Shown in pieces: positions 1 to 9,704 of a stretch of DNA of 15,524 nucleotides. Below the pieces are notes generated by a model, which saw nothing but the letters and a program-made list of their open reading frames with translations, ran no database searches and was not told where the DNA came from. Source of the stretch: Clostridiales bacterium (GTDB lineage Bacteria; Bacillota; Peptococcia; Peptococcales; Peptococcaceae); assembly GCA_003343815.1 (NCBI GenBank), contig QAKL01000078.1, positions 1 through 15,524 of the forward strand, written 5' to 3'. The first letter of the stretch is position 1; every line of letters starts with the position of its first letter. Position numbers and translations under genes: made by a program.

Positions 1-129
1 CCTCTGCATACTTTGAGAGCAGATATTGACTACGGTTTTGCTGAAGCAGATACTACTTACGGTAAAATCGGCGTTAAAGTTTGGATCTACAAAGGTGAGG
101 TTCTTCCCGAGGCTAAGAAACAAGGTTAA
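1..129 (+). CDS. rpsC: 30S ribosomal protein S3, C-terminal end (partial)
   Basis: The window opens in frame inside this gene; 42 codons and a TAA stop remain. The visible part includes [29 protein letters not shown], read here as two pieces: [12 protein letters not shown] and [16 protein letters not shown]. These are the conserved closing strands of the S3 C-terminal domain. S3 sits in the head of the small subunit and, with S4 and S5, lines the mRNA entry channel. The position just before rplP matches the S10 operon order. The stop is 15 bases before the L16 start, with a G-rich ribosome binding site between. The KH domain and N-terminus lie outside the window. Confidence 0.96.
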   Translation, partial: PLHTLRADIDYGFAEADTTYGKIGVKVWIYKGEVLPEAKKQG

Positions 130-144
130 GGGGGGCCATTATCA

Positions 145-579
145 ATGTTGTTACCAAAAAGAACAAAATGGCGCAGACCGCATCGTGCCAGCTTGAAAGG
201 TACTGCTCATAAAGGCAACACTGTTACTTACGGTGAGTATGGCTTGCAAGCTTTGGAAGGTGCTTGGATTACCAGCCGTCAGATAGAGGCTGCCCGTATT
301 GCGATGACTCGTTATATTAAACGTGGCGGTCAAGTTTGGATTAAAATTTTCCCCGATCGTTCCGTCTCCAAAAAACCGGCTGAGGTCCGTATGGGTTCCG
401 GTAAAGGTGCTCCGGAGTATTGGGTAGCAGTAGTTAAACCGGGTCGTGTAATGTTTGAATTATCCGGTGTCAGCGAAGAGGTAGCTCGTGAGGCTATGCG
501 TTTGGCTATGCACAAATTGCCGGTTCGCTGCAAATTTGTAAAAAAGGAAGAAATGGGTGGTGACGTAAATGAAGGTTGA
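145..579 (+). CDS. rplP: 50S ribosomal protein L16
   Basis: This 144-residue protein matches the usual L16 length. It starts [16 protein letters not shown] and carries the family signatures [22 protein letters not shown] (split: [10 protein letters not shown], then [12 protein letters not shown]) and [21 protein letters not shown]16 is a late-assembling 50S protein near the A-site tRNA elbow and the peptidyl transferase centre. The ATG at 145 follows a GGGGGG ribosome binding site at 131-136. Its last codons overlap rpmC by 11 bases, which suggests translational coupling of the two 50S proteins. Confidence 0.98.
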   Translation: MLLPKRTKWRRPHRASLKGTAHKGNTVTYGEYGLQALEGAWITSRQIEAARIAMTRYIKRGGQVWIKIFPDRSVSKKPAEVRMGSGKGAPEYWVAVVKPGRVMFELSGVSEEVAREAMRLAMHKLPVRCKFVKKEEMGGDVNEG

Positions 580-769
580 GAAACTCAGAGATTTATCGAC
601 CAATGAATTAGTCCGCAAGGTCGACAGCCTCAAGGAAGAACTTTTTAATTTGCGTTTCCAGATGGCTACCGGTCAGTTGGAGAATCCGATGAGAATTAAA
701 GAATTACGCAAGGATATCGCCAGAGCCAAAACCATTTTGCGTGAACGTGAAATTAAAGAACAAGCATAG
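569..769 (+). CDS. rpmC: 50S ribosomal protein L29
   Basis: A 66-residue, highly charged, helical protein of typical L29 length. It starts [18 protein letters not shown] and contains the family core [20 protein letters not shown], followed by [21 protein letters not shown]29 lies beside L23 at the polypeptide exit site of the 50S subunit. Its ATG is inside the end of rplP, so its ribosome binding site (GGGTGG, 555-560) is itself L16 coding sequence. The stop is 12 bases before the GTG of rpsQ. Confidence 0.97.
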   Translation: MKVEKLRDLSTNELVRKVDSLKEELFNLRFQMATGQLENPMRIKELRKDIARAKTILREREIKEQA

Positions 770-781
770 GGGGTTTTAGGT

Positions 782-1042
782 GTGGAAAGAGCTAATCGCA
801 AAGTCCGCTACGGTGTAGTAGTCAGTGATAAAATGGATAAAACGGTGGTCGTTTCTGTTGAGAACAGTTTCCGTCATCCTCTCTATGGCAAAATTACCAA
901 GCTGACTAAAAAGTATAAAGCACATGATGAAAATAATGCTTGCGCTGTCGGCGATAAGGTTAAAATTATGGAGACACGTCCTTTGAGCAGAGAAAAAAGA
1001 TGGCGTGTTGTTGAAATTACGGAAAAAGCGACTATTGTATAA
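782..1042 (+). CDS. rpsQ: 30S ribosomal protein S17
   Basis: An 86-residue S17, a primary 16S rRNA binder with an OB fold. It reads (M)[20 protein letters not shown], then [16 protein letters not shown], and ends with [17 protein letters not shown]; the SDKMDKT and [11 protein letters not shown] segments are diagnostic. The start is GTG at 782, preceded by a GGGGG ribosome binding site (769-773). No ATG in a sensible position exists. Order rpmC-rpsQ-rplN is standard. Confidence 0.97.
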   Translation: MERANRKVRYGVVVSDKMDKTVVVSVENSFRHPLYGKITKLTKKYKAHDENNACAVGDKVKIMETRPLSREKRWRVVEITEKATIV

Positions 1043-1073
1043 GCATGTTGTTGCCGAAAGGAGGTAACCGGAG

Positions 1074-1442
1074 ATGATCCAACAGGAAACCAGATTAAAA
1101 GTTGGCGATAACACCGGTGCAAAAGAATTATTGTGCATCCGCGTTTTAGGCGGCACGAAACGTCGCTATGCAAGTTTGGGCGATGTTATTGTTTGCTCTG
1201 TTAAAGAAGCAACACCTGGTGGCGTTGTCAAGAAAGGCGACGTTGTTAAGGCTGTTGTTGTCAGAACCAAAGAGTCTGTAAGAAGACCGGACGGTTCTTA
1301 TATTCGTTTCAGTGAGAATGCAGCAGTAATCATTAAAGATGACAAAAGCCCCAGAGGCACTCGTATCTTTGGGCCTGTCGCCAGAGAATTGCGTGACAAA
1401 GATTATATGAAGATCGTATCTTTGGCTCCGGAAGTACTGTAA
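1074..1442 (+). CDS. rplN: 50S ribosomal protein L14
   Basis: 122 residues, exactly the common L14 length. It starts [20 protein letters not shown] and carries the signature region [20 protein letters not shown], followed by [21 protein letters not shown]14 sits at the subunit interface and is the docking site for the silencing factor RsfS in other bacteria. The start ATG follows an excellent AAAGGAGG at 1058-1065. The 31-base gap after rpsQ holds only this ribosome binding site. Confidence 0.98.
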   Translation: MIQQETRLKVGDNTGAKELLCIRVLGGTKRRYASLGDVIVCSVKEATPGGVVKKGDVVKAVVVRTKESVRRPDGSYIRFSENAAVIIKDDKSPRGTRIFGPVARELRDKDYMKIVSLAPEVL

Positions 1443-1468
1443 TGCAGTAACATTTGGAGGTGAAATAA

Positions 1469-1789
1469 ATGGCTGCTAATAAATTAAACGTTAAAAAAGG
1501 CGATAACGTCATCGTCATCGCCGGTAAAGATAAAGGTAAGCAAGGCAAAGTCCTCTCCACAAGCCCGAAAAATGAGAAGGTTGTAGTTGAGGGTGTTGCT
1601 ACCGTCAAACGCCATACCAAACCGAGCCAGAAATTGCCCCAAGGCGGCATTATTGAAAAAGAGGCTCCGATTCATGTTTCCAATGTTATGCCGTACTGCC
1701 CTACTTGCAAAAAAGGCGTACGCGTCGGTCATGTAATCGAGAATGGCAAGAAAATTCGTGTCTGCCGCAAGTGCGGTAAGGCTCTTTAA
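1469..1789 (+). CDS. rplX: 50S ribosomal protein L24 with C-terminal zinc ribbon
   Basis: 106 residues. An N-terminal KOW domain (about residues 5-38, [20 protein letters not shown]) binds 23S rRNA near the exit tunnel, where L24 starts 50S assembly. The C-terminal part has two CXXC pairs, C77/C80 (YCPTC) and C99/C102 (VCRKC), a zinc-ribbon-like tail common in Firmicute L24. The ATG is preceded by TTTGGAGG at 1453-1460. It continues the L14-L24-L5 block found across bacteria. Confidence 0.97.
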   Translation: MAANKLNVKKGDNVIVIAGKDKGKQGKVLSTSPKNEKVVVEGVATVKRHTKPSQKLPQGGIIEKEAPIHVSNVMPYCPTCKKGVRVGHVIENGKKIRVCRKCGKAL

Positions 1790-1823
1790 TTGATATCCTC
1801 GCGAGAAAGGAGGCTATAAGCAA

Positions 1824-2363
1824 ATGGCACGTTTGAAAGAAAAATATATTAACGAAGTTGTTCCCGGTTTGCAGGAGAAGTTCAATTACTCTAACGTAAT
1901 GGCTATTCCGAAACTGGATAAAGTAACTATCAATATTGGCTTGGGTGAGGCTGTGGCTAATCCTAAAGCTGTAGACGCTGCAATGAATGATTTAATGGCT
2001 ATTACCGGTCAGAAACCTGTTGTAACCAAAGCAAAGAAATCCATTGCAACATTTAAAGTCAGACAGGGCATGCCGATCGGCGTAAAGGTTACTTTGCGCG
2101 GTGAGCGTATGTATGAATTTGTAGACAAATTAGTTTCGATTGCTTTGCCGCGTGTACGTGACTTCCACGGCGTATCTCCGAAATCCTTTGACGGCAGAGG
2201 CAACTATAGCCTTGGTTTAAAGGAGCAGTTGATTTTCCCGGAAATCGAGTACGATAAGGTTGACAAGGTAAGAGGTCTGGAAGTTGTATTTTCCACTACT
2301 GCTAAAACCGACGAAGAAGGCAGAGAGTTGTTGAAACTCTTGGGTATGCCTTTTGCCGGCTGA
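1824..2363 (+). CDS. rplE: 50S ribosomal protein L5
   Basis: 179 residues, the usual L5 length. It starts [20 protein letters not shown] and includes [36 protein letters not shown] and the conserved [21 protein letters not shown]5 binds 5S rRNA with L18, forms the central protuberance and contacts P-site tRNA. The ATG follows AAAGGAGG (1806-1813). In E. coli the region before rplE is where S8 represses the spc operon; I could not identify a matching S8-binding structure in the short gap here. Confidence 0.98.
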   Translation: MARLKEKYINEVVPGLQEKFNYSNVMAIPKLDKVTINIGLGEAVANPKAVDAAMNDLMAITGQKPVVTKAKKSIATFKVRQGMPIGVKVTLRGERMYEFVDKLVSIALPRVRDFHGVSPKSFDGRGNYSLGLKEQLIFPEIEYDKVDKVRGLEVVFSTTAKTDEEGRELLKLLGMPFAG

Positions 2364-2391
2364 TTTCATTTAAAAGTTGGGGGGTAATCCA

Positions 2392-2571
2392 GTGGCTAAG
2401 ACTTCAATGAAAGTTAGAAAGGCACCGAAATATCAGGTGCGTGAAGTAAATAGATGCAAAGTGTGCGGTCGTCCACATGCTTATATGCGTAAATTCGGTT
2501 TATGCAGAGTGTGTTTCCGCGAATTAGCTTATAAAGGCCAGCTGCCTGGTGTAACTAAGTCCAGTTGGTAA
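2392..2571 (+). CDS. rpsZ: 30S ribosomal protein S14, type Z (zinc-binding)
   Basis: I place the start at GTG 2392, not at the TTG 2377 that opens the frame. GTG gives the family N-terminus (M)[17 protein letters not shown], 59 residues in all, and GGGGGG at 2379-2384 is a well-spaced ribosome binding site. The short S14 form carries two CXXC pairs, C22/C25 (RCKVCGRPH) and C38/C41 ([10 protein letters not shown]), which bind one zinc ion. The C-terminus [12 protein letters not shown] is diagnostic. S14 is in the 30S head next to S3 and S10. No zinc-free S14 copy is seen in this window. Confidence 0.96.
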   Translation: MAKTSMKVRKAPKYQVREVNRCKVCGRPHAYMRKFGLCRVCFRELAYKGQLPGVTKSSW

Positions 2572-2603
2572 AACCCATGTAAGGGAAGGGGGTCGCTTTA
2601 ATA

Positions 2604-3002
2604 ATGGTTATGACTGATCCAGTTGCAGATTTTTTGACTAGAATCCGCAATGCGAATATGGTTATGCATGAGACTGTCGAGGTTCCGGCTTCGAAAACTA
2701 AATTAGCTATCGCTGAGATCTTGAAAAACGAGGGCTATATTAAAGAGTACGAACAAGTTGAAGACGGCAAACAAGGCGTCATTCGTGTTTATTTGAAATA
2801 CGGTGCTAATAAAACCAAGGTTATCACTGGTTTGAGACGTATCAGCAAGCCCGGTTTGAAAGTGTATTGCAAAAAAGACGAGGTTCCCAAAGTATTGGGT
2901 GGCTTGGGTATTGCGATCATTTCCACTTCCAAAGGCATTGTGACTGATAAAGAAGCTCGTAAATTAGGTTTGGGCGGAGAAGTAATCTGCTACGTTTGGT
3001 AA
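2604..3002 (+). CDS. rpsH: 30S ribosomal protein S8
   Basis: 132 residues of S8, starting [20 protein letters not shown], the N-terminus typical of Firmicute S8, so I keep ATG 2604 over the ATG at 2610. The C-terminal signature [20 protein letters not shown] leads to [10 protein letters not shown]8 binds the central domain of 16S rRNA and in E. coli represses translation of the spc operon by binding its mRNA. The ribosome binding site is the G-rich run at 2583-2592. Confidence 0.98.
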   Translation: MVMTDPVADFLTRIRNANMVMHETVEVPASKTKLAIAEILKNEGYIKEYEQVEDGKQGVIRVYLKYGANKTKVITGLRRISKPGLKVYCKKDEVPKVLGGLGIAIISTSKGIVTDKEARKLGLGGEVICYVW

Positions 3003-3033
3003 AATATAAAGTTCAGTTTTGGGAGGTGTAATA

Positions 3034-3582
3034 ATGTCCAGAATTGGTAAGTTGCCCGTAAAGATCGTTGACGGTGTTGAGGTCAGCATTGCGGAAGGCA
3101 ATTTGGTAACTGTAAAAGGCCCGAAAGGTACTTTGACTAAACAGTTGCATCCCAGTATGGTTTTAGAGTCCAAGGATGGCGCCGTCGTGGTCAGCTGCCC
3201 GAATGGAGATATAAAGAACTATAACAACCTTTGGGGTTTAACGCGTACTTTGTTAAACAACATGGTATTGGGCGTAACCCAAGGTTTTGAGAAAAAATTG
3301 GAATTAGTCGGTGTCGGCTACAGAGCTCAGATGCAGGGTAAAAAATTAGTCCTGCAGGTTGGTTATTCTCATCCGGTAGAGTTTGATCCGGGCGAGAATA
3401 TGAGCATTGAAACCCCGGCTCCTACTCAGATCGTTGTCAAAGGTATTGACAAAGAGAAAGTTGGTTCCTTAGCTGCTAATATTCGCGCTGTACGCGAGCC
3501 GGAGCCGTATAAAGGCAAAGGTGTTCGCTACGAGGGCGAAGTTGTTAAACTGAAAGCCGGAAAATCAGGCGGTAAAAAATAA
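3034..3582 (+). CDS. rplF: 50S ribosomal protein L6
   Basis: 182 residues from ATG 3034, which gives the family start [11 protein letters not shown] and follows GGGAGG at 3021-3026; the upstream in-frame start at 3019 would lie within that binding site. L6 consists of two similar domains. The second holds the signature [21 protein letters not shown], seen here as [13 protein letters not shown] and [12 protein letters not shown]. The basic tail [20 protein letters not shown] matches the family end. L6 lies near the sarcin-ricin loop and the factor-binding site. Confidence 0.97.
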   Translation: MSRIGKLPVKIVDGVEVSIAEGNLVTVKGPKGTLTKQLHPSMVLESKDGAVVVSCPNGDIKNYNNLWGLTRTLLNNMVLGVTQGFEKKLELVGVGYRAQMQGKKLVLQVGYSHPVEFDPGENMSIETPAPTQIVVKGIDKEKVGSLAANIRAVREPEPYKGKGVRYEGEVVKLKAGKSGGKK

Positions 3583-3620
3583 TTGACTGACGGCTATTTC
3601 CGGTGAAAGGAGTGAAAACG

Positions 3621-3974
3621 ATGATCAAGCAAACTCCCAGAAAGAATATTCGTGCCAAAAAGCACTGGAGAATGCGCGCTAAAATCAATGGTACTGCTGA
3701 AAGACCGCGTTTGGCTGTTTTCAGAAGTACAAAACATATATATGCTCAGATTATCGATGACACAGTAGGCAGAACTTTGGTTGCTGCTTCTACTTTGGAG
3801 TTTGAGGCCGAGGGTACGAAAACCGAGGCTGCTAAACAAGTCGGTGAAATGATTGCGAAAAAAGCATTAGATAAAGGCATTACGAAAGTTGTATTCGACC
3901 GGGGCGGCAACCTTTACCATGGCCGTATCCAAGCTTTGGCTGAAGGTGCCAGAGAAGCCGGTTTAGACTTCTAA
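3621..3974 (+). CDS. rplR: 50S ribosomal protein L18
   Basis: 117 residues from ATG 3621, reading [21 protein letters not shown] chose this over an in-frame ATG at 3603 because AAAGGAG at 3606-3612 is a good ribosome binding site for 3621 and the extra six residues match nothing in the family. Core motifs are [20 protein letters not shown] and [20 protein letters not shown], ending AREAGLDF. L18 binds 5S rRNA together with L5. Confidence 0.97.
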   Translation: MIKQTPRKNIRAKKHWRMRAKINGTAERPRLAVFRSTKHIYAQIIDDTVGRTLVAASTLEFEAEGTKTEAAKQVGEMIAKKALDKGITKVVFDRGGNLYHGRIQALAEGAREAGLDF

Positions 3975-4002
3975 TTGTGCTTTGGCAAGGGAGGGAAAAA
4001 TA

Positions 4003-4503
4003 TTGGCAAGAATAGATGCGAGCAAGCTCGAATTGAAAGAGAACGTAGTTCATATTCGACGCGTTGCGAAAGTAGTAAAAGGCGGCCGCCGTTTCAGCTT
4101 CAGCGCTTTAGTTGTAGTTGGTAATGAAAACGGTATCGTCGGTGTCGGCATGGGCAAGGCAAACGAAGTGCCTGAGGCTATCCGCAAAGGCGTAGAGGAC
4201 GCTAAGAAAAATTTGGTTGAAGTTGCTGTCGTTAAAGATACTATTCCTCATGAAACTATCGGTAGATTCGGTGCGGCAAGAGTTATGCTGCGTCCGGCTG
4301 CTGAAGGTACCGGTGTCATCGCCGGCGGCGCAGTTCGTGCGGTTGTAGAATTGGCCGGCATTAAAAATATTTTGGCTAAATCTTTAGGCTCCGATACCAA
4401 CCTCAATATCGTAAAAGCTACGGTTGAGGGTTTGGCAGGATTGAAAAGAGTGGAAGATGTAGCTGCTTTGCGGGGTAAGACTCCGGAAGAAATCTTAGGT
4501 TAA
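4003..4503 (+). CDS. rpsE: 30S ribosomal protein S5
   Basis: 166 residues from TTG 4003, giving (M)[27 protein letters not shown] at 3989-3995 is seven bases upstream, so TTG is preferred over a longer frame from 3982 that would run through this site. The double-stranded-RNA-binding-like fold is marked by [40 protein letters not shown] and [20 protein letters not shown] follow. S5 sits behind the decoding centre and contributes to fidelity and the mRNA entry helicase; in other bacteria loop residues here affect spectinomycin response. Confidence 0.97.
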   Translation: MARIDASKLELKENVVHIRRVAKVVKGGRRFSFSALVVVGNENGIVGVGMGKANEVPEAIRKGVEDAKKNLVEVAVVKDTIPHETIGRFGAARVMLRPAAEGTGVIAGGAVRAVVELAGIKNILAKSLGSDTNLNIVKATVEGLAGLKRVEDVAALRGKTPEEILG

Positions 4504-4516
4504 GGGGGCGGATACA

Positions 4517-4699
4517 ATGAAATTAAAAATTACTTTGGTGAAAAGCGTTATCGGCTATTCCGAACATCAGAGAAATATCGTTAAAGCCCTGGGTCTGAAG
4601 AAAACTCATAGCTCTGTGATCCAAGAGGATACTCCGAGCATTCGTGGGATGATTAATAAAGTCAGCCACTTAGTTAGTGTTGAAGAAGTGCAAGCTTAA
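4517..4699 (+). CDS. rpmD: 50S ribosomal protein L30
   Basis: 60 residues, usual for bacterial L30. It starts [20 protein letters not shown] and has the conserved IVKALGLKK and [20 protein letters not shown]. The ATG is preceded by AAGGGGGCGG (4502-4511). L30 is a small peripheral 50S protein bound to 23S rRNA. Present between rpsE and rplO as in most bacteria. Confidence 0.97.
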   Translation: MKLKITLVKSVIGYSEHQRNIVKALGLKKTHSSVIQEDTPSIRGMINKVSHLVSVEEVQA

Positions 4700-4718
4700 A
4701 TAGTAGGAGGTGTTTTCA

Positions 4719-5165
4719 TTGAAACTCCATGAGCTCCAACCGGCAGAGGGGTCCAAGCAGACTCCCAGACGTGTAGGTAGAGGTATTGGTTCCGGTTTAG
4801 GAAAAACTTCCGGCAAAGGTCATAAAGGTCAGAAAGCCCGCTCCGGCGGTGGCAAAGGCCCTTATTTCGAAGGCGGTCAGACTCCGTTACAGAGACGTAT
4901 GCCGAAACGCGGTTTCTCCAATGCCCGCTTTAAAGTAGAGTATACTGAAGTAAATGTCGGTCTTTTAGATCGTTTCGATGCCGAGGCTGTTATCACTCCT
5001 GAGTTTTTAATTGAACAGGGTCTGGTGAAACAGGTTAAAAACGGCGGTGTTAAAATTTTAGGCAACGGTGAGGTTACCAAAGCATTTAAGGTCCAAACCA
5101 ATGCTATCAGCCAAGCGGCTCAAGCTAAAATTGAGGCTGCAGGCGGAAGCGTAGAGGTGATCTGA
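4719..5165 (+). CDS. rplO: 50S ribosomal protein L15
   Basis: 148 residues from TTG 4719, giving (M)[20 protein letters not shown], the standard L15 start. An in-frame GTG at 4710 overlaps the TAGGAGG ribosome binding site (4704-4710) and is therefore rejected. The Gly/Arg/Lys-rich extended N-terminus ([20 protein letters not shown]) threads into 23S rRNA; the globular C-terminus ends [12 protein letters not shown]. Its TGA shares one base with the secY ATG (TGATG), so the two are probably translationally coupled. Confidence 0.97.
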   Translation: MKLHELQPAEGSKQTPRRVGRGIGSGLGKTSGKGHKGQKARSGGGKGPYFEGGQTPLQRRMPKRGFSNARFKVEYTEVNVGLLDRFDAEAVITPEFLIEQGLVKQVKNGGVKILGNGEVTKAFKVQTNAISQAAQAKIEAAGGSVEVI

Positions 5166-6415
5166 TGTTATCTACCTTGCGCGCTGCTTTAAAAGTAGAA
5201 GATATGCGTAAAAAGATTATTTTTACGCTGTTAATGTTTTTGGTATTTCGTATTGGTGCGCACATTCCGGTACCGGGGATCGATAATTCGATTATCCAAC
5301 AATTAACCGGGCAAGCCAAGATTTTAGGGTTCTTTGATATGGTAGCCGGCGGTGCGTTCAGCAATTTCTCTATTTTTGCGATGAGTATCACTCCGTATAT
5401 CAATGCTTCGATTATCATGCAGTTATTAACTGTAATTGTGCCGAAATTGGAGCAGCTGGCCAAAGAGGATCGTAAAAAAATGGCTGAGTACACTCGTTAT
5501 TTAACCGTAATTTTGGGCTTTATCCAAGCTGTCGGCTTATCTTTCGGGTTCAAACGCGCATTAATTGACCCTTCCTTTGGCAGCATGGCTTTGGTAGCAC
5601 TGACGTTGACCGCAGGTACTGCGTGCTTGATGTGGATAGGTGAGAGCATCACCGATAAAGGCATCGGCAACGGTATCAGTTTGATCATCTTTGCCGGTAT
5701 CGTTTCCAGAATCCCTTCCGGAACGATTTATCTGGTGAAGTATGCTATGCAAGGCGGCGCAGCTGTTTTATCGGTAATCGCTTTCTTGATTATCGCCGTA
5801 GTATCCATCATTGTGGTAGTCTTGGTGCATGAGGGCGAAAGAAGAGTGCCGGTACAATATGCTAAAAGAGTAGTCGGACGTAAGGTTTATGGCGGTCAAT
5901 CCACCCATATTCCGATTAAAGTAAATTCCGCGGGCGTTATCCCGGTAATCTTTGCAATGTCGATTTTGATGTTTCCGTCGACCATTGCCAGTTTCTTCCC
6001 GGATAACGGTGTAGCCAGCTGGATTGCTAATACTTTTACCAGTGGTAACTGGGTATACAATATCATTTATATGCTGTTGATCATCTTCTTTACTTACTTC
6101 TATTCCTCAATCACCTTTAACCCGATTGATGTAGCGGATAATATTAAGAAGAACGGTGGTTTTATTCCCGGCTTGCGTCCCGGCAGACCGACCTCGGAAT
6201 ATATCACCAAAATCATGAGCAGAATTACTCTTTACGGTGCGTTTTTCTTAGCAATTATTGCTGTATTGCCGAGCGTTTTGTCCACCTTTACCGGTTTGGA
6301 TTTATCTTTCGGCGGTACTGCCCTCTTAATCGTCGTCGGTGTTGCACTTGATACGATGAAGCAGATGGAAGCCAGCTTGATGATGCGCAGCTATGAAGGA
6401 TTTATGAAGAAATAA
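5165..6415 (+). CDS. secY: Protein translocase subunit SecY
   Basis: 416 residues, slightly short for SecY but complete. It forms the membrane pore that with SecE and SecG exports unfolded proteins driven by SecA, and inserts membrane proteins. Ten hydrophobic segments are apparent, the first at about residues 18-37 ending in RIGAHIPVPG. SITPYINASIIMQLL (74-88) follows the plug region, and two cytoplasmic loops carry RRVPVQYAKR (226-235) and GFIPGLRPGRPTSEY (332-346) with the conserved arginine R338 used in SecA and ribosome contact. It overlaps rplO by one base and is followed by adk, the common Firmicute order. Confidence 0.98.
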   Translation: MLSTLRAALKVEDMRKKIIFTLLMFLVFRIGAHIPVPGIDNSIIQQLTGQAKILGFFDMVAGGAFSNFSIFAMSITPYINASIIMQLLTVIVPKLEQLAKEDRKKMAEYTRYLTVILGFIQAVGLSFGFKRALIDPSFGSMALVALTLTAGTACLMWIGESITDKGIGNGISLIIFAGIVSRIPSGTIYLVKYAMQGGAAVLSVIAFLIIAVVSIIVVVLVHEGERRVPVQYAKRVVGRKVYGGQSTHIPIKVNSAGVIPVIFAMSILMFPSTIASFFPDNGVASWIANTFTSGNWVYNIIYMLLIIFFTYFYSSITFNPIDVADNIKKNGGFIPGLRPGRPTSEYITKIMSRITLYGAFFLAIIAVLPSVLSTFTGLDLSFGGTALLIVVGVALDTMKQMEASLMMRSYEGFMKK

Positions 6416-6428
6416 GGAGGCAAAATAA

Positions 6429-7073
<645 letters not shown>

Positions 7074-7075
7074 TC

Positions 7076-7822
7076 ATGTTAGAGCAAAAATCTGAGCGTG
7101 AATTAATTTATATGCGTGATGCCGGCCGAGTGGTCGCCGAAACGCATCGTGAATTGAAAAATGCTTTAAGAATTGGAATGACGACCAAAGAATTAGATCA
7201 GATCGCTGAGGATTATATCAGAAGCAAGGGAGCCGTACCGAGCTTTAAAGGCTACAGCGGCTATCCCGCTTCGATTTGCGCTTCGGTGAATGATGTCGTA
7301 GTTCATGGTATTCCGGATGAGCGTGTCCTTAATGAGGGAGATATTATAAGCCTGGACATCGGCGCTATCTTGAATGAGTATAACGGCGATGCGGCGCAGA
7401 CTTTACCGGTAGGGGAGATTTCTCCGCTTGCACAGCGGCTGCTGCAAGTGACAGAGGAAAGCCTTTACAAGGGAATTGCGCAGGCGCAGGTGGGCAACCG
7501 CTTGTTTGATATTTCCCACGCCGTGCAAAAGCACGTCGAGGCGCATGGCTTTTCGGTAGTTCGGGATTTTTGCGGACACGGCATTGGCCGCGAAATGCAT
7601 GAATCGCCTAATATACCTAATTATGGCCAACCCGGGCACGGGCCTCGTTTGAAAGCCGGTTATTGTCTGGCCATTGAGCCTATGGTTAATGTGGGTACGT
7701 ATGAAGTCAGTGTCTTGGAGGACGACTGGACGACAGTCACCGATGACGGCGAGCTGTCGGCGCATTTCGAGCATTCGATTGCAGTGACTGATGATGGACC
7801 GATAATTTTAACCGCGCTTTAA
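7076..7822 (+). CDS. map: Methionine aminopeptidase, type I
   Basis: 248 residues, type I MetAP of the bacterial short form. It removes the initiator methionine from new proteins after deformylation. All five metal ligands are present: D94 (SLDIGA), D105 (NGDAA), H168 (CGHGIG), E201 (AIEPMV) and E232 (HFEHS); H77 (VVVHGIP) matches the catalytic histidine. The ATG is two bases after the adk stop, with GGGGCGA at the end of adk as its likely ribosome binding site, so it depends on coupling with adk. The next gene, infA, follows after 18 bases; the small KOW-domain gene that many Firmicutes carry here is absent. Confidence 0.97.
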   Translation: MLEQKSERELIYMRDAGRVVAETHRELKNALRIGMTTKELDQIAEDYIRSKGAVPSFKGYSGYPASICASVNDVVVHGIPDERVLNEGDIISLDIGAILNEYNGDAAQTLPVGEISPLAQRLLQVTEESLYKGIAQAQVGNRLFDISHAVQKHVEAHGFSVVRDFCGHGIGREMHESPNIPNYGQPGHGPRLKAGYCLAIEPMVNVGTYEVSVLEDDWTTVTDDGELSAHFEHSIAVTDDGPIILTAL

Positions 7823-7840
7823 TTGATGGGAGGTATTTAG

Positions 7841-8056
7841 ATGTCCAAGGACGTAATAGAGGTAGAAGGCACAGTAATTGAGCCATTGCCGAATGCGATG
7901 TTTAACGTCGAATTGGCAAATGGACATAGAGTGTTAGCCCATGTTTCCGGTAAAATCCGCATGAATTTCATCAAGATTTTGCCAGGAGATAAGGTAACTG
8001 TTGAATTATCACCATATGATTTGACCAGAGGGCGCATCACTTATAGATTTAAGTAA
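7841..8056 (+). CDS. infA: Translation initiation factor IF-1
   Basis: 71 residues, an S1-like OB-fold protein that binds the A site of the 30S subunit during initiation. It starts [20 protein letters not shown] and shows [40 protein letters not shown] and RGRITYRFK, all family hallmarks. The ATG follows GGGAGG (7828-7833). Order map-infA-rpmJ is normal for Firmicutes. Confidence 0.98.
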   Translation: MSKDVIEVEGTVIEPLPNAMFNVELANGHRVLAHVSGKIRMNFIKILPGDKVTVELSPYDLTRGRITYRFK

Positions 8057-8060
8057 TTGA

Positions 8061-8189
<129 letters not shown>

Positions 8190-8230
8190 TTAGTGCTAAG
8201 TAAGCTTCTCGTAGGAGGTGCAATTAATTA

Positions 8231-8599
8231 ATGGCAAGAATAGTGGGTATTGACTTACCTAGAGAAAAGCGCGTAGTCATCGGCTTGACTTACATTTATG
8301 GCATCGGTCGTCCGAGTGCTGAAAAGATCGTCGCTGATGCCGGTGTTAATCCTGACACTCGTGTACGCGATTTGACTGATGACGAAGTCGCAAGATTGAG
8401 AGAGCAAGTTGCTAAATATAAAACCGAAGGCGATTTACGCCGTGAAGTTTCTTTGAATATTAAGCGTTTGACGGAAATCGGCTGCTACCGCGGTGTCAGA
8501 CATCGTAAGAGCCTGCCGGTCAGAGGACAGCGTACCAAGACCAATGCTCGTACTCGTAAGGGTAAGATTAAAGCTGTTGGCGCTAAACGCAAGAAATAA
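8231..8599 (+). CDS. rpsM: 30S ribosomal protein S13
   Basis: 122 residues. It begins [20 protein letters not shown] with [13 protein letters not shown] (helix-turn-helix-like part), and carries [20 protein letters not shown] followed by [19 protein letters not shown], a basic tail that reaches toward P-site tRNA. S13 forms the head bridge to the 50S subunit with L5. The ribosome binding site is TAGGAGG (8213-8219), 11 bases before the ATG. Confidence 0.98.
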   Translation: MARIVGIDLPREKRVVIGLTYIYGIGRPSAEKIVADAGVNPDTRVRDLTDDEVARLREQVAKYKTEGDLRREVSLNIKRLTEIGCYRGVRHRKSLPVRGQRTKTNARTRKGKIKAVGAKRKK

Positions 8600-8612
8600 G
8601 GGGTGAATATAA

Positions 8613-9014
8613 TTGGCTAAACCAAAATCAAAAGCTACTGGGCGTGTAAAACGCAAAGAGCGTAAAAATATTGACAAAGGTGTGGCTCATATTCAGTCCA
8701 CCTTCAATAATACTATCGTTACCATTACCGATATGAATGGTAATGCGATCTCTTGGGCCAGTGCCGGCGGCATGGGTTTCAGAGGTTCCAGAAAAAGCAC
8801 TCCGTTTGCGGCTCAGATCGCAGCTGATACTGCGGCTAAAGCAGCTATGGATCACGGCTTACGTGAGATTGAATGCTATGTAAAAGGCCCCGGTGCCGGT
8901 CGTGAAGCAGCTATCCGTGCTTTGCAGGCTGCCGGATTGGAAGTTAGCATGATTAAGGATGTTACTCCTATCCCGCATAACGGCTGCCGTCCACCGAAAC
9001 GCAGAAGAGTATAG
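8613..9014 (+). CDS. rpsK: 30S ribosomal protein S11
   Basis: 133 residues from a TTG start, (M)[20 protein letters not shown]. Conserved parts are [35 protein letters not shown] and the C-terminal [18 protein letters not shown]11 lies on the platform of the 30S subunit near the mRNA exit with S18 and S21. AAGGGGTG (8598-8605) is eight bases before the TTG. The gene is 14 bases after rpsM and 14 before rpsD. Confidence 0.97.
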   Translation: MAKPKSKATGRVKRKERKNIDKGVAHIQSTFNNTIVTITDMNGNAISWASAGGMGFRGSRKSTPFAAQIAADTAAKAAMDHGLREIECYVKGPGAGREAAIRALQAAGLEVSMIKDVTPIPHNGCRPPKRRRV

Positions 9015-9027
9015 GAGGAGAGAAAAG

Positions 9028-9651
9028 TTGGCTAGATATACAGGTCCAGTTTGCAGATTGTGCCGTAGAGAAGGCGTTAAGCTTTTCTTAAAGGGCGATC
9101 GTTGCTATAACAAATGCGCATTTGAAAAAAGAGGTTATGCTCCCGGTCAGCATGGTCAGCGCAGAAGCAAAACCAGCGAGTATGGTTTGCAGTTGCGTGA
9201 GAAACAAAAAGCAAGACGTATTTACGGTGTCAATGAGAAACCGTTCCGTACTTACTTTGAGGAAGCTGAGCGCAAAGGCGGCGTAACCGGTGAGAACTTG
9301 CTGTTTATTTTGGAGGAGCGTTTCGATAACGTCGTTTATCGTTTAGGCTTTGCTGATTCCAGAGCACAGGCCAGACAGTTCATCCGTCATAATCATTTCA
9401 CTTTGAACGGCAAAAAGGCTAATATTCCTTCGATGCAGTTAAAAGTAGGCGATGTGATTCAATTAAAAGAATCCAGCAAGTCTTCCGCTGTTATTAAAAA
9501 TATTGTTGAAAACCTCGGCGCTAAAAAACCGCCGGCTTGGTTAGAATTAGATGTCGATAATCTTTCCGCTAAAGTTGTCAAACTGCCTACCAAAGAGGAT
9601 ATTGATATTCCTGTTGACGAGCAGATGATCGTTGAGTTGTACTCCAAGTAA
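9028..9651 (+). CDS. rpsD: 30S ribosomal protein S4 (zinc-binding form)
   Basis: 207 residues from TTG 9028, giving (M)[28 protein letters not shown] (9013-9020) is the ribosome binding site and overlaps the rpsK stop region, excluding longer starts inside rpsK. C9, C12, C26 and C30 form an N-terminal cysteine cluster; the second pair is CYNKC, with three residues between the cysteines. The S4 RNA-binding domain follows, with [14 protein letters not shown] text ([20 protein letters not shown]) and [21 protein letters not shown]4 nucleates 30S assembly and contributes to decoding fidelity. In Bacillus rpsD is outside this operon; here it is in the ancestral place before rpoA. Confidence 0.97.
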   Translation: MARYTGPVCRLCRREGVKLFLKGDRCYNKCAFEKRGYAPGQHGQRRSKTSEYGLQLREKQKARRIYGVNEKPFRTYFEEAERKGGVTGENLLFILEERFDNVVYRLGFADSRAQARQFIRHNHFTLNGKKANIPSMQLKVGDVIQLKESSKSSAVIKNIVENLGAKKPPAWLELDVDNLSAKVVKLPTKEDIDIPVDEQMIVELYSK

Positions 9652-9704
9652 TAATTTGATGATATTTGTTCTGAGCGTAAGGGTATAGTAGGAGGGTTAA
9701 ACGA

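Noticed and set aside
776..1173. Two - strand open frames (126 and 96 residues) opposite rpsQ and rplN
   Set aside because: Both overlap conserved ribosomal genes on the other strand and each other, with no supporting signals.
7403..7774. 123-residue - strand frame opposite map
   Set aside because: It lies wholly inside the conserved map gene and has no recognisable motif.
9652..9704. Possible internal promoter before rpoA (TATAGT at 9684-9689)
   Set aside because: No -35-like hexamer lies at 16-18 bases upstream, and the TATAGT touches the ribosome binding site.
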